A stretch of 64,000 nucleotides of DNA from Plantago major (lineage: Eukaryota > Streptophyta > Magnoliopsida > Lamiales > Plantaginaceae). Below the pieces are notes generated by a model that was not told the origin of the DNA, searched no databases, and saw only the letters and a list, made by a program, of their open reading frames with translations. Position numbers and translations under genes: made by a program. Each line of letters opens with the position of its first letter. Positions within the stretch are counted from its first letter, which is position 1. The DNA lies in contig CM048841.1 of NCBI GenBank assembly GCA_026545765.1, positions 8,134,145-8,198,144 of the forward strand, written 5' to 3'. This document shows, in pieces, positions 22,254 through 31,276 of this stretch.

Positions 22254-23079
22254 TGTTGATACGAAAATATGTCCAATCCGTCATAGACGCCTTTGGAATG
22301 AATCCTAAGGCGTTTCAAGATGTCTAAGGTCCAAGGCCTTAAGGTCCGACCCTCCTGAATATAACAGTGAAATGGACCTCAAAGATAGTAGGTCCGACCC
22401 AAACCGTGGTCCGAAGCCATGAGGGTCCGACCTAGAAGACGGTTCGGACGTAAGTCCTTAACCTCATAAGGAACCAAGTGGATTGGCACCAAGTGTGAAA
22501 ACAGGGTCCGAGATAATCAAGGTCCGAACCACTATGCCTTGTGGTTTAGGAGAGTTGCTTGCAAACAGAATGATGACCCGGACCAGATCCTCGGACCTAC
22601 ACTCTCGGACGAAGGTCCGAGACGGACTTCAGAAGTCTCCAATTTCACTCGGAGAATGACTAAACTACCATCGAAAGCCCAAAAGGGAAATGGGTTAAGT
22701 CTTCTTAATGGGCCATGGGCCTAATGGATCATTGTTGGTGCAATCCGAGCCTTACACATGGCACGATCCAACGGAGTCCATCCTCTTTGAGAGATCTCTA
22801 TATATATATGGCGCACATTTCCATGATAATGGAGGTAAGTTAAGTCATCTTTACGAACTAATCCCGAACACTATACAGAGCAGATCTTCAGTCTCTTTCA
22901 AGTAAAGTCTTTACCCGGTTTGACACTACGCAAACCGGGTCTTGCTACCCCCTAAAGTTACTTGTGCAGGTTCTCACCTACTAGTGCTTTGGACCTTGAC
23001 TTGGGACGATCTAAAGTGGTTTGGACTTAGTACGATTTAGGAAGGACTTTCTTAGAGCTTGGGGGCTTCACCCTCAACA
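22254..23079 (+). repeat. 3' LTR of Tat Gypsy A
   Basis: 826 bp from TGTTGATACGAAAATATG to CACCCTCAACA. It is preceded by the same purine-rich tract as the 3' LTR of element D (54380-54394). A TATA-like TCTATATATATATGG lies near 22798-22810. It is followed by GGAAG and non-element sequence. Confidence 0.8.
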
Positions 23080-23731
23080 GGAAGCACAAACAACCAAACC
23101 AACATACGACGAAGCATATCATGCCGATTTAACAACAATCGAAGCAAATCAATCAATGTCTTTCCTAAAATTCTCCATAACTACGATCAACAAACACACA
23201 AAAAAAAAAAAAAAAAAAGACAAACATGAAAACAAAGGCGATGAACAGTTAATGGAACAAAAAAAAAGATCGAAATACCTAATAATGGCGATTCGAAGCG
23301 AAGAAAAGCTAGGGTTTCCTCGATTCTTCCGATCGCAAGAATGGGGCAGACGATGAACAATGATTTTGGAAGAGGTCTCAAACATGAAGAAGAGGTCGAT
23401 TCATTTGCAGAGAATCGATCGATCGATTGCAGAGAGAATTTGGGAAGAAGAAAGGAGCTGTGAAGAACGAAGAAGAAAAAGCGTGAGAAGAAAGCGAGGA
23501 ATGAAAAGAAAAACTGAAAATAACGTTTATATGAAATTCTGGAATCATAACCCGCAACCCAGATCCAAAACATTATGAAACCCGCCCGCGCTAGATCCGC
23601 AAAATTGAGTCCATATTTAAAATGTAGAAGGACTCTCAAGACTCTCATATTCTCTAGGACTCTTTTAAGTTTTAGTATATATGAAAAGTTAGTAGAAGTT
23701 GGTTACATTAATGTTTGGCATAAGACTACAA
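23080..23731 (-). promoter_or_regulatory. Possible host core promoter, first exon and intron start
   Basis: Read on the minus strand: a TATA-like CATATAAAC (23533-23525), then a C/T-rich leader (about 23510-23430) with CTTCTTC runs, an ATG at 23385 (MFETSSKIIVHRLP), an AAACCCTAG telo-box near 23310, and ATTAG followed by GTATTTCGATC at 23278, which fits a splice donor before a T-rich intron (T19 near 23200). This is the layout of a plant housekeeping-type 5' end. The rest of the gene is not visible, because element A begins at 23079. It could instead be a captured gene fragment. Confidence 0.35.
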
Positions 23732-24767
23732 GTGAGTGAGGTGCTACGAGGGCTTGTTGTAACTCCAAGGACACCAAGGATCTCTCATTTGCTTTTTTCC
23801 TGATGATACCCTCTTGTTCTGTCAAGCTACTGGTAGTGCTGCTAGTGAAATCAGCAACATCTTGCATAATTTTAGTCTTGCTGTTGGTTAAGAGATTAAT
23901 CTAGAAAAGTCTATTGTGGTTTTTAGTAGAATAGCAGGGGGAGAGAGGGTGGAGGAGTTGAGGGGTTTTCTTCCGGTTAGGGTTGTTGAGAAGCATGATA
24001 AGTATTTAGGTCTCCCTGCGGAGATGGGACGCTCTAAGAAGAAAATGTTTAGGTGGTTGCGAGATAGAGTATTGTAGAAGGTTGAGGGTTTTGGTAGTAA
24101 GTTGCTCTCTAAGGCGGGAAAAGAAATCCTTATTAAGTGGGCAATCTAAGCCATACCCACTTACGTCATTAGTTGCTTTAAGATCCCTGATTATTTGCTT
24201 AATGAGATTGACTCTGTCATTGCTAGATTTTGGTGGGGACACATAAGTGCTAGGAAAATACATTAGAATAAGTGGGATTCTCTTTGTGACTCTAAGAGAG
24301 ATGGAGGTATGGGTTTTCAGGATCTTCGTTCTTTTAATTTGGCTATCTTGGTAAGTGATTTGGAGAGTCATCTACTACCCTAATTCTCTTCTTAGTCATG
24401 TTTTGAAAGCTAAGTACTTTCTTAATTCAGATATCCTTGATGCAGTGCCTAATTGTAATGCCTCTTTTACTTGGAAGAGTATTTGTGGGGTTCTTGGTTT
24501 GGTTCGTCAAGGATACATTAGAGAGTTGGAGATAGTAATAGCATTAGAGTTTGGGAGGATAATTGGATAGATAGGGAAGGTACGCTGAAACTAATCACCC
24601 CTAATTTCCGGATATTTGAAGAGCTCTTTGTTGTCTCCCTTATTGATAGTAGTTCAGGCGGATGGGATTCAGAGATGTTGGGATAGATTTGTTGGGATAT
24701 TGATATTGATGACATTATTAAAATACCTTTGGCCCGTAACCCAACTCCTGATGTTTGTAAGTTTAGG
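23732..24767 (+). pseudogene. LINE reverse transcriptase fragment
   Basis: Begins inside the RT palm: FPDDTLLFC (the usual FADD with Ala changed to Pro), then AASEISNILHNFSLAVG, KYLGLPAEMGRSKKKMF, AIPTYVISCFKIPDYLLNEI and FWWG, all standard landmarks of plant L1-type ORF2. The frame is broken by several stops (for example near 23890 and 24075) and is dead. It ends at the Pack-MULE inverted repeat. Confidence 0.85.
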
Positions 24768-25027
24768 GGTTTGGCACACGTAATACAACGTTTATCCCTC
24801 CCGGCATATTGAGTCCAAATGTTAAAAAAATGGCTCACAAAGAACTTTCAACACAAATTTGACTCATACTGCTGATGTGGCGCATAAGTCAACGGGTCAA
24901 ACCCGACATTGACTGCCAACTCATTATTTTTAAAAAAGGAAAATGTAAAATAAAATTAAAAATCCAGAAAAATAAACGAAAAGAGAAAACAAATTTCAAA
25001 ACTCAAATCCAAATAAAAACAAAATTG
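24768..25027 (+). repeat. Left terminal inverted repeat of the Pack-MULE
   Basis: About 260 bp; it pairs with the reverse complement of 26179-26427 at roughly 75-80% by eye. The outermost part reads GGCACACGTAATACAACG. The inner part is A-rich. Confidence 0.75.
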
Positions 25028-25149
25028 TTGGAATAAACAAAAGCAAAGCAGATCTCCTCCAATTACAAAGTCCAGGAAAAACCATCTTTTCTATTAGGAA
25101 TAGGAAAGGCCTATTTTTAATTCGCGGTCAACTTCCCCCATATGCAAAA

Positions 25150-25450
25150 ATTCACAGACACGACATTAAATCCTCCAGTTATAAAAACTCACAGAGACGA
25201 CATTAAATCCTCCAGTTATAAAAAATCACAGACATGACATTAAATCTCCCAGTTATAAAATCTCACAGACACGACATTAAATCCACCAGTTATAAAAACT
25301 CACATACACCACCAAATAAATTCCCAGATGTAAAAACCCACTGACAAAATATTAAATCCCCAATTATAAAAACTTCAAAAAAAAATTTAAATCTTCTCGT
25401 TATAAAAACCCACACACAGGATTTAATCTACAAACACAACGTTAAATACC
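25150..25450. repeat. Minisatellite, ~37-bp unit, about eight diverging copies
   Basis: Core unit CACGACATTAAATCCTCCAG followed by TTATAAAAACTCACAGA. The first four copies are close matches and later ones decay towards 25450. It lies between the left inverted repeat and the 3' end of the MEKK1-like fragment. It could act as a transcript tail or be slippage filler; no coding role. Confidence 0.8.
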
Positions 25451-25518
25451 CCAAACTCACAGACTCACAATTGGTACTAATCACATCACTAGTACTATTA
25501 ACTACACCTCCAACTCTA

Positions 25519-25926
25519 TCATCCATCCCGATCAAACCAATAACCTCTTCTGGTACCACTAAGCTCAACCGGAGCAGAAGACGATCTCATCTTCATTGCC
25601 GTATACTCCACCTCCGGTATATACAAATCCTCGATTCCAGCTAACCCTAGGCTCTTACAAATAATATCAATCTCGCCGTCGTCTCCGTCGATTCGGAAGC
25701 TCGTTTTGTCGTCGTAGAGCTCCATAGAGCGCGCGCGCAGGCATTCGTCGGAGGAGAAGTAGGAAGACGAGGAAGCTGAGGTGGAAGGCGGAGAAAACTC
25801 GTAGTTGATGTTTTTGTTGGCGTTGCGACGGTCGAGCTTCGGCTTGGGTCTGCCGGCCGGTGAGTTCATGGTGGCTTTGCGGCGGTCGGATTTATTGTCA
25901 GTGAAGATTTTGGGGAGACGATGCAT
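25519..25926 (-). CDS. Captured N-terminal exon of a MEKK1-like MAPKKK
   Basis: An uninterrupted frame of 135 codons starting MHRLPKIF. It resembles the N-terminal regulatory part of plant MEKK1/MAPKKK8-10 kinases as recalled from Arabidopsis MEKK1: a basic opening, LDRRNANKNINYEF (compare RRDAARNINYD), a Ser-rich stretch, TSFRIDGDDGEIDIICKSLG (compare TSFRIGGGVGEMDRIYRSLG) and MRSSSAP (compare KRSSSDV). The kinase domain is absent, so it cannot phosphorylate MKKs. The frame ends RRGYWFDRDG, with the minisatellite beyond. Base composition is richer in G+C than the flanks. It sits inside the Pack-MULE, so this is transduplicated host sequence. Expression, small RNA or a dominant-negative peptide are possible but unproven. 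Confidence 0.75.
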   Translation of the reverse strand: MHRLPKIFTDNKSDRRKATMNSPAGRPKPKLDRRNANKNINYEFSPPSTSASSSSYFSSDECLRARSMELYDDKTSFRIDGDDGEIDIICKSLGLAGIEDLYIPEVEYTAMKMRSSSAPVELSGTRRGYWFDRDG

Positions 25927-26178
25927 TGTGGAGGAGCAGAGGAAGAACTTCCATAAAATGCGGATAATTCGGTTGTTTATTTTTCTGTGAGGAGAGAAGA
26001 GGATATGGGAATTTTGTTTCCTATTCCTAATGGAAAAGCAGGCCTGTTACTCTTTGAATATAGAAAACCACTTTTTGCAGTTTTCATTTTGCTTGTGGGA
26101 CTGAGATTTTGCAATCTGTTGTGTCTGATTTTCATTGTAACTGTGCTGCGACTCCTTTAATTTTTTTGTTTATAGATC

Positions 26179-26427
26179 TTTTTGTTTTAATTTAGATTTT
26201 TTTTAAAATTTATTTTCTTCTTTCTTTTATTTTTCTGAAATTTTAATTTTATTTTACAATTTTCTTTTTAAAAAATACTGAATTGGCAGTCAATATTGGT
26301 TTTACGTGTTGACTTATGTGCCCAGCAGTTTGAATCAAATATGTGTTGAAAGTACTCTCAGCCATTTTTTTTGAATCATTGGGACTTAATATGCGGGAGG
26401 AATGACGTTGTATCTTGTGGCCCTTTC
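26179..26427 (-). repeat. Right terminal inverted repeat of the Pack-MULE
   Basis: Reverse complement of the left end with the same order of words (ATACAACGT, CCTCCCGCATATTAAGTCC, AAAATGGCT, ACTTTCAACACA, GCATAAGTCAAC-like, ATTGACTGCCAA). LINE sequence resumes just after it. Confidence 0.75.
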
Positions 26428-26743
26428 AAACTTTGGGAATTTAGTGCTTTTTGCCGTAAGTAGTGTGTATCACTTAGCTCGGAGGTTGAGGAAAGCTGCT
26501 CATCAGGCACGAATTGGCAGCATTAGTGATCCAAATAATCAGAAATGGGTGTGGCTTTGGAACCTTAAAATTCCGAGCAAAGTGAAAATTTTCTTTTGGC
26601 GTGTTTCAAAATGTTCTTTGCCTGTTTACACTGCTCTAATGCGTAGAGGAATCGATTTGGATGTTACTTGTCCAGTTTGCAGGAATGGCGCTGAATCTAT
26701 CTATCATATCCTTAAATAATGCGATTATTCCTGACTTTTCTGG
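26428..26743 (+). pseudogene. LINE zinc-finger RT-associated region
   Basis: Encodes SVYHLARRLRKAAHQARIG, WLWNLKIPSKVKIFFWR and CPVCRNGAESIYHIL, the CX2C...HX3H-like region that follows RT in plant L1 elements. The sequence is then interrupted by the insert at 26744 and resumes at 27352. Decayed. Confidence 0.8.
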
Positions 26744-27351
26744 AATTGACGATGGTGGTGACCAGGATTACGACGAGAGTTTATTACTTTGAGTGTGGAG
26801 AGTGAGTTTTACCCTTGGAATTGACGGTGGTGGATTTTCAAGACCGTATCTTAAATTACTTGCCACTTGCCCTTTATGAGCATAGGTTGGAGGGTTACGG
26901 CTATTGTTGTTTGGATTTCACTTGAGGAATTGACGGTATTGAGCCAAAAACCGTATATTAAATTGCTTGCCGATTGCCCTTGATGAGCATAGGATGGAGG
27001 GGTACCGCTAGTTGGGGCTTGTAATCTCATCTAGGAATTGACGGTTTAGTGTCCGGGATATTAATGGTTCCCGTTGACGGTTGACATTTTGGTTCACTTG
27101 GAGATGGATGTGTATACTCAAAATGATATAAGGATGAGCAGCTTCAAGAAACAACTTTTTGGTGATGGTCCATTTTGGATGGGGTTGTGGAATTGACTTT
27201 AGTTTGAGAGTTCCTGTATTAATATTGGTTTTGGCTTGTATTACCCGATTGAAGGTGTGGTGATTTGTATATTTTCTACGAGCATTTCTTATGCTCTTGT
27301 AAATTTTACAAGTTTTAATATATATATTTTTGCTGTTTCAAAAAAAAAAAA
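26744..27351 (+). mobile_element. Small retroposed insert (LINE 3' tail or SINE) in the LINE
   Basis: 608 bp with an A-run at its 3' end (27340-27352) and a 17-bp target duplication, ATTCCTGACTTTTCTGG (26727-26743) against ATTCCGGACTTTTCTGG (27352-27368), one mismatch. The end TTTTTGCTGTTTC before the A-run is typical of plant L1 3' ends. The word GGAATTGACG recurs near 26742, 26817, 26936 and 27034, with a diverged ~119-bp internal duplication. No coding frame. It is younger than the LINE it sits in. Confidence 0.8.
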
Positions 27352-27958
27352 ATTCCGGACTTTTCTGGGCGGTTTCGGATCTGCCACATGCTTCGATCTA
27401 TAATCCTGGTTGCTACCTTTATTCTTGGTTTGAGCAGGTTAAACTCAAACTTTCAAGGAAGGAGTTGGAAGTTTTTGTAACGTCTTGTTGGAGTATTTGG
27501 GGACATAGGAATAAGCTGATACATGAAGCACGAGGTTACGAGGCTGTTGATGCAGTTTCTTTTGTCAAGAGCTACCTAATCTGGTACGTACAGAAATGCG
27601 CAAAATGCATACAGTAGTCCCAGACCTCCTGAACAGCAAGCACATCAGCAAAATTGGAGTCCCCCAGAAATTGGTATTCTGAAGATAAATTTTGATGACT
27701 CTGAAAAGTACGCGACCAGGTTCAAGTGTTGGAGTTGTTGCTCAAGATAGTAATGGGCCAGTTATTGCTTGGAAACGTATTCGTTTCACAACTATTTGCT
27801 GTGTAGAAACAGCTGAAGCGTTGGCGGCAAGAACCGCAGTGGAGCTTGGTTACGATCTTGGAGCACAGCATGTTATTGAGGGGGACTGTCAAAGAGTTGT
27901 GGCGCAGTTGTGCGATTCGGCTCCTTCTTTGTCTAATGCACATTATTCAGGAAACTAA
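27352..27958 (+). pseudogene. LINE C-terminal region with RNase H-like (RVT_3) domain
   Basis: First the linker region with LSRKELEVFVTSCWSIWGHR and NKLIHEARGYEAVDAV, then an RNase H-like fold: SVGVVAQDSNGPVIAW, VETAEALAARTAVELG and HVIEGDCQRVVAQL (the Asp-Glu-Asp pattern of RVT_3). This domain ends most plant L1 ORF2 proteins. Frames shift between the two parts. About 175 bp of 3' UTR leads to the A-run. Confidence 0.8.
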
Positions 27959-28176
27959 AGACCTTGCTTGTTTTTTCTATTCTGTCTCCTTTTGTTTTGT
28001 TATCATTGTTGCAACAAGTTAGCTCATGCTTTAGCTAACTGTGATACTTCTAGCTCTGGTTTTACTAGCCTTCCAGTAGACATTCCTGATGTAAGTTGAG
28101 TTTTGATTCATTGATATGACAGTGAAGTTCTCAAAAAAAAAAAAAAAAAAAAAAAAAAAGACTACAATATCTCTAT

Positions 28177-28269
28177 TGTAAAATCCCGAATTTTTTATCG
28201 AACCATCTATTTGGATTAATCTGGAGACGAGAAATTATTTGGACCTGAGTTGCTATACGGGATTTTATA
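28177..28269. repeat. 93-bp stretch with inverted ends
   Basis: Ends TGTAAAATCCCG and CGGGATTTTATA are inverted repeats, 11 of 12 matching. It lies between the LINE target duplication and the edge of Athila E1 gag. No clear target duplication. It could be a tiny MITE or the remains of an LTR. Confidence 0.35.
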
Positions 28270-29527
28270 GGAGTCGAGCTTTCATCTCTTCCAAGCCTGT
28301 GAAGTCACATCCTTTAAACAGACTGTATGGAATTGTATTACATGTAGCTCCTGTGTCTAAAGTCGAAATGACTTTTGAATTTCCCATCCCAACTATGATG
28401 TTAAAGCTCTTTTTACTGAGAGGATGCTCCTTCACATTTTCTGCTAACTCTTCTTCATTGGCAGGAACTTCAACTGCTCCAGTTTCCAGGGTGCTCACTA
28501 TAAATGTAGAATCATCCTCTTTTGCAGAACCCAATTCTTCAACGGAAACGGCTGGATCTTCCTCTTGTTCCGGGGTCAACTCCTCAACAGAATTACCGGG
28601 GGTTATCACCTCTTCTACTACTGCTTCTCTAGCAACCGGAATCAACGATGCACATCCACAAGCTGCGCAAATCTGTTTTGAAACCTCAACACGGGTCTCA
28701 TTTTCGAAAACAGTCACCTCAACCGGTGTTTTTGTGATCACCTTAATAGCCATAGCTCTCTCAGAAGTATTAAGAAATTTACCCCTTTCCCTTTCTTGGT
28801 TTTTCTCTACCAGCTGCCGGAGGGTACCTTTGATCTGGTCGCTATCCCTTTCTAATTTTTGAACTGTGGCTTCTAATGCATCCAACCTCTCAGCGGTAGC
28901 TGCATGTATCATCACTGTGTGTTGCATGGTGGCATGACAACTTTTCACAAACCCTCTCAGATCCTCCAAAAAAACTTCTAGAAGTTGTGATTCGGGAAGG
29001 CGGCGTTCCGGGCAATTAAAGCCGCTAAGCTTAGCACGCTTACTCCTATGCTCTGAGCTTTTTGCTATCCTCTCGAACACAACACTTAATCCGATAGGGG
29101 TGCTCTCCCCCATCCATCCTCCACATTCCATATCAACCAGCACTTGTGAAGACTCTTCAAGACCATCAAAGAAGAACTGGTTTAAATCTGTTGTACCAAA
29201 ATGGTGATGGGGGCACTGACGCTGTAAATCACGGAATCTCTCCCATGCTTTGAAGAAGGGTTCTCCTTGTCGCTGCTTAAACTCACTAATCTGCGCTCTG
29301 AAGCTCGTAGTCATCAATACAGGGTAGTATTTGCCCATAAAGGTTTGGAAAGCTTTGTCCCAAGAAGTGATGCTTCCTTCTTCCAGACCGTTCATCCAAG
29401 TTTGTGGCTTGCCAAAGAGACACATAGGGAAGATCCTGAGCCTCAAATCATCATCCTTAACCCCTTTGGGTTTCTCCAATCCAAAGATGAAATGCTCAAT
29501 TTCTCTGAAGAAACCCATGACATCCAC
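28270..29527 (-). pseudogene. Athila E1 gag
   Basis: A long frame of about 420 codons. Retrotrans_gag core: KDDDLRLRIFPMCLFGKPQ, WDKAFQTFMGKYYPVLMTT, RQGEPFFKAWERFRDLQRQC and NQFFFDGLEESSQ. Then a coiled coil (AERLDALEATVQKLERDSD) and, near the end, STLDTGATCNTIPYSLFKG, which carries the DTGA motif of an aspartic protease. So it is the start of a gag-protease polyprotein. It is truncated by the junction at 28270. Confidence 0.8.
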
Positions 29528-29891
29528 ATTCTCGACTCCATAGAACCTCGGAAGTTGTTGGAGGAGATATGCTTCTTAACCTCGAGACCCCGTACATTAG
29601 ATGGTGTGGCTATGGCTGGGCGACAGGCACCCTACACAGGTAGAAGGAGTGTGTACATTGAAGGTTGCTCCACGGTAGCTATATCTGCGACCCTGTGCTA
29701 TAAGACAGACACAACACCAGAACTACGCAAACATAAGCACCCATTAGTTAAAACAAGCACTCAAGAAGAATAACACAGAGGTAACAAAGGAAAAAGACTA
29801 ACAAAACAAAAACTAAAAAAACAAAAATATTGTAACTAAAATTCGTAAACTTAACAAAGGAGTTAAGTCCCCTGCAGCGGCGCCAAAAACT

Positions 29892-31276
29892 TGATGTGTC
29901 AAATCAAAGTTCTAAATTTGTTTCAAAGCCAAGAGTTAATCCTCAACACTACGAAAACTTGTAGTGTAGTGGAGTTAACGCCGAGGTCGGTCTCTAGGGA
30001 CTTAACTAAGCTGAGCTTCAGTTTACAAATAAAAGTAACAATATGAAAAGCAGTAAATGTTGGTTTGCTTCGGCAGCGAGATGATATACCAAAGTAAATA
30101 ACTACTTGCAATGCTAGAAACCGAATTATCACTAATGAGATTGAAATATGAATGGAAAAAATTATGGAGTGGTAACGTCAACAAGCTAGCTAGCAGGATA
30201 TATGTGATTCACGGGATTGAGTATGTAAGTTGTCATAGTCTTAAGTTCAAAAACGAATAGCACTAGTGGAGGCGTCAATTCCACAAGGCTACAATCAATC
30301 TAGCTAATCCTACTATTATTGTTTGCAACTAACTGTTAGATTGAAGCAAGACGAAAAATGTTTTGGTTTCCAAGGATCAAATGCTTAATCTACTTGATGA
30401 TATTGACGGATTCTTGACAAGCGTAATAGCAAGATATGTGAGTAATCTAAAAGCACAAATAATCTAAACTCGATGCACTTCGAATCTCATGAACCCTAGC
30501 TAGCATGCATTGAATCAGTCACCACCCCATAATCGGGGTGTTTAGCTACTCAAATTATGCAAAGACATAATCAATATTGTACATAAACAGGCTCCAAACA
30601 TAATCTAAAGCAAGAAACAAAAATTCGAACGGATTGATACAAATTTACCGTTCGTTGTCACAAACCCTAGGTAGAATTGAAGAAGAAAGCGAATCGATCA
30701 CGAAAATCTATGTAGATAATCTCCCAATCAATGTCAATCGTCGGATTACAAGATAAACGGTTCAATCACCTCCAATAATAGGTAGGTAATAGCCTTGGAA
30801 AGGTTCTAGGTCAAAAAGCAATAAGAAGATGAGAATAATAATGAATGTGTGTAAAAAAGGTTCTTATCTAATATATATATGTGAAATAATCTAATTCTAA
30901 ACGAACTTGGAAAAAACGGAGAAAAATGCAATTTGGGGCGGAAAAACAAAACTGGCGTCGCCAATTTCTTAGCGCAGGGAAGCAGAGCCAGTAACTCCTG
31001 GAATGACGGTTTTGCCCTTTTGACTCCAATTCTTGATATTTTGGCCTTCCCGCTCCACTTCTAGCATCCATCCGAGGCATTGAAACTCCATATCTGGTAA
31101 ATGCATATAAAATGCACCATTTTGCCTTCAATTAGCGCGGTTTAGCCAAATACCTACAAAATATACAAAACATGAAAACGTAACAAAATACGATAAGGCA
31201 CATAAAACTATACTTGAGAATGGCGATAAGGCGGTAAAAAGACCAAATGAGATGATGTAAAATCGACTCATCGACA
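29892..31276 (-). repeat. 5' LTR of Athila E1
   Basis: 1385 bp. On the minus strand it starts TGTCGATGAGTCGATTTTAC and ends TTTGACACATCA before AGTTTTTGGCGCC. A TA-rich run near 30870 is a possible TATA region. No gene inside. Confidence 0.75.

Larger units (their letters stand above)
18061..23079 (+). mobile_element. Tat-type Gypsy A, 3' part with antisense ORF and 3' LTR
   Basis: Contains a minus-strand ORF region (20189-18061), its upstream region with a TATA box, two sets of tandem repeats, a G14 run (22086-22099), a purine-rich tract ending GGAAACTAGGGGGACATA, and a 3' LTR (22254-23079). The same order is seen in element D (50400-55311). In Tat-lineage elements an extra antisense ORF between pol and the 3' LTR is well known. 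Gag and pol of A are not in the window; B sits at the break. Fossil. Confidence 0.8.
24768..26427. mobile_element. Pack-MULE (Mutator-like) carrying a MEKK1-like gene fragment
   Basis: Two long terminal inverted repeats (~250 bp each) enclose a minisatellite and a captured host exon. Matching words in the two ends include ATACAACGT, CTTTCAACACA, CATAAGTCAAC, ATTGACTGCCAA and GTAAAATAAAATTAAAA, with an inner island ATTAGGAATAGGAAA at both edges of the cargo. A tentative 9-bp target duplication is AAGTTTAGG (24759-24767) against AAACTTTGG (26428-26436), 6 of 9 matching, so insertion is old or the ends are off by a few bases. No transposase is encoded. Long inverted ends, no transposase and a captured gene piece define a Pack-MULE. 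Confidence 0.8.
23732..28157 (+). mobile_element. 5'-truncated L1-type LINE with two nested insertions
   Basis: Flanked by the 10-bp target duplication AAGACTACAA (23722-23731 and 28158-28167) and ending in an A-run (28133-28159). Coding remains run RT (23790-24760), zinc-finger RT-associated region (26440-26720), then linker and RNase H-like domain (27352-27958). The reading frame has many stops and shifts, for example in AGKEILIKWAI, where the next codon is a stop. The 5' half of ORF2 and all of ORF1 are absent, as is usual for target-primed integration. It is interrupted by a Pack-MULE and a smaller retroposon. Confidence 0.85.
28270..31276 (-). mobile_element. Athila-type Gypsy E1: gag, PBS and 5' LTR
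   Basis: Minus strand. 5' LTR 31276-29892, primer-binding site near 29888-29871 (TTTTTGGCGCCGCTGCAGGG), leader, then gag to 28270, where the element is cut. Athila is identified from the gag sequence and the TTGGCGCC-type site. Pol and the 3' LTR are absent. Fossil. Confidence 0.8.

Noticed and set aside
23197-23218. A19 run as the tail of a retroposon
   Set aside because: No target duplication or element body next to it; on the minus strand it fits a T-rich intron.
23302-23316. AAACCCTAG as an interstitial telomere repeat
   Set aside because: A single copy within a promoter-like context; better read as a telo-box.
28239-29773. Plus-strand frames of 207 and 168 codons at 28239-28862 and 29267-29773
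   Set aside because: They lie opposite the clear Athila gag on the minus strand and have no recognisable domains.
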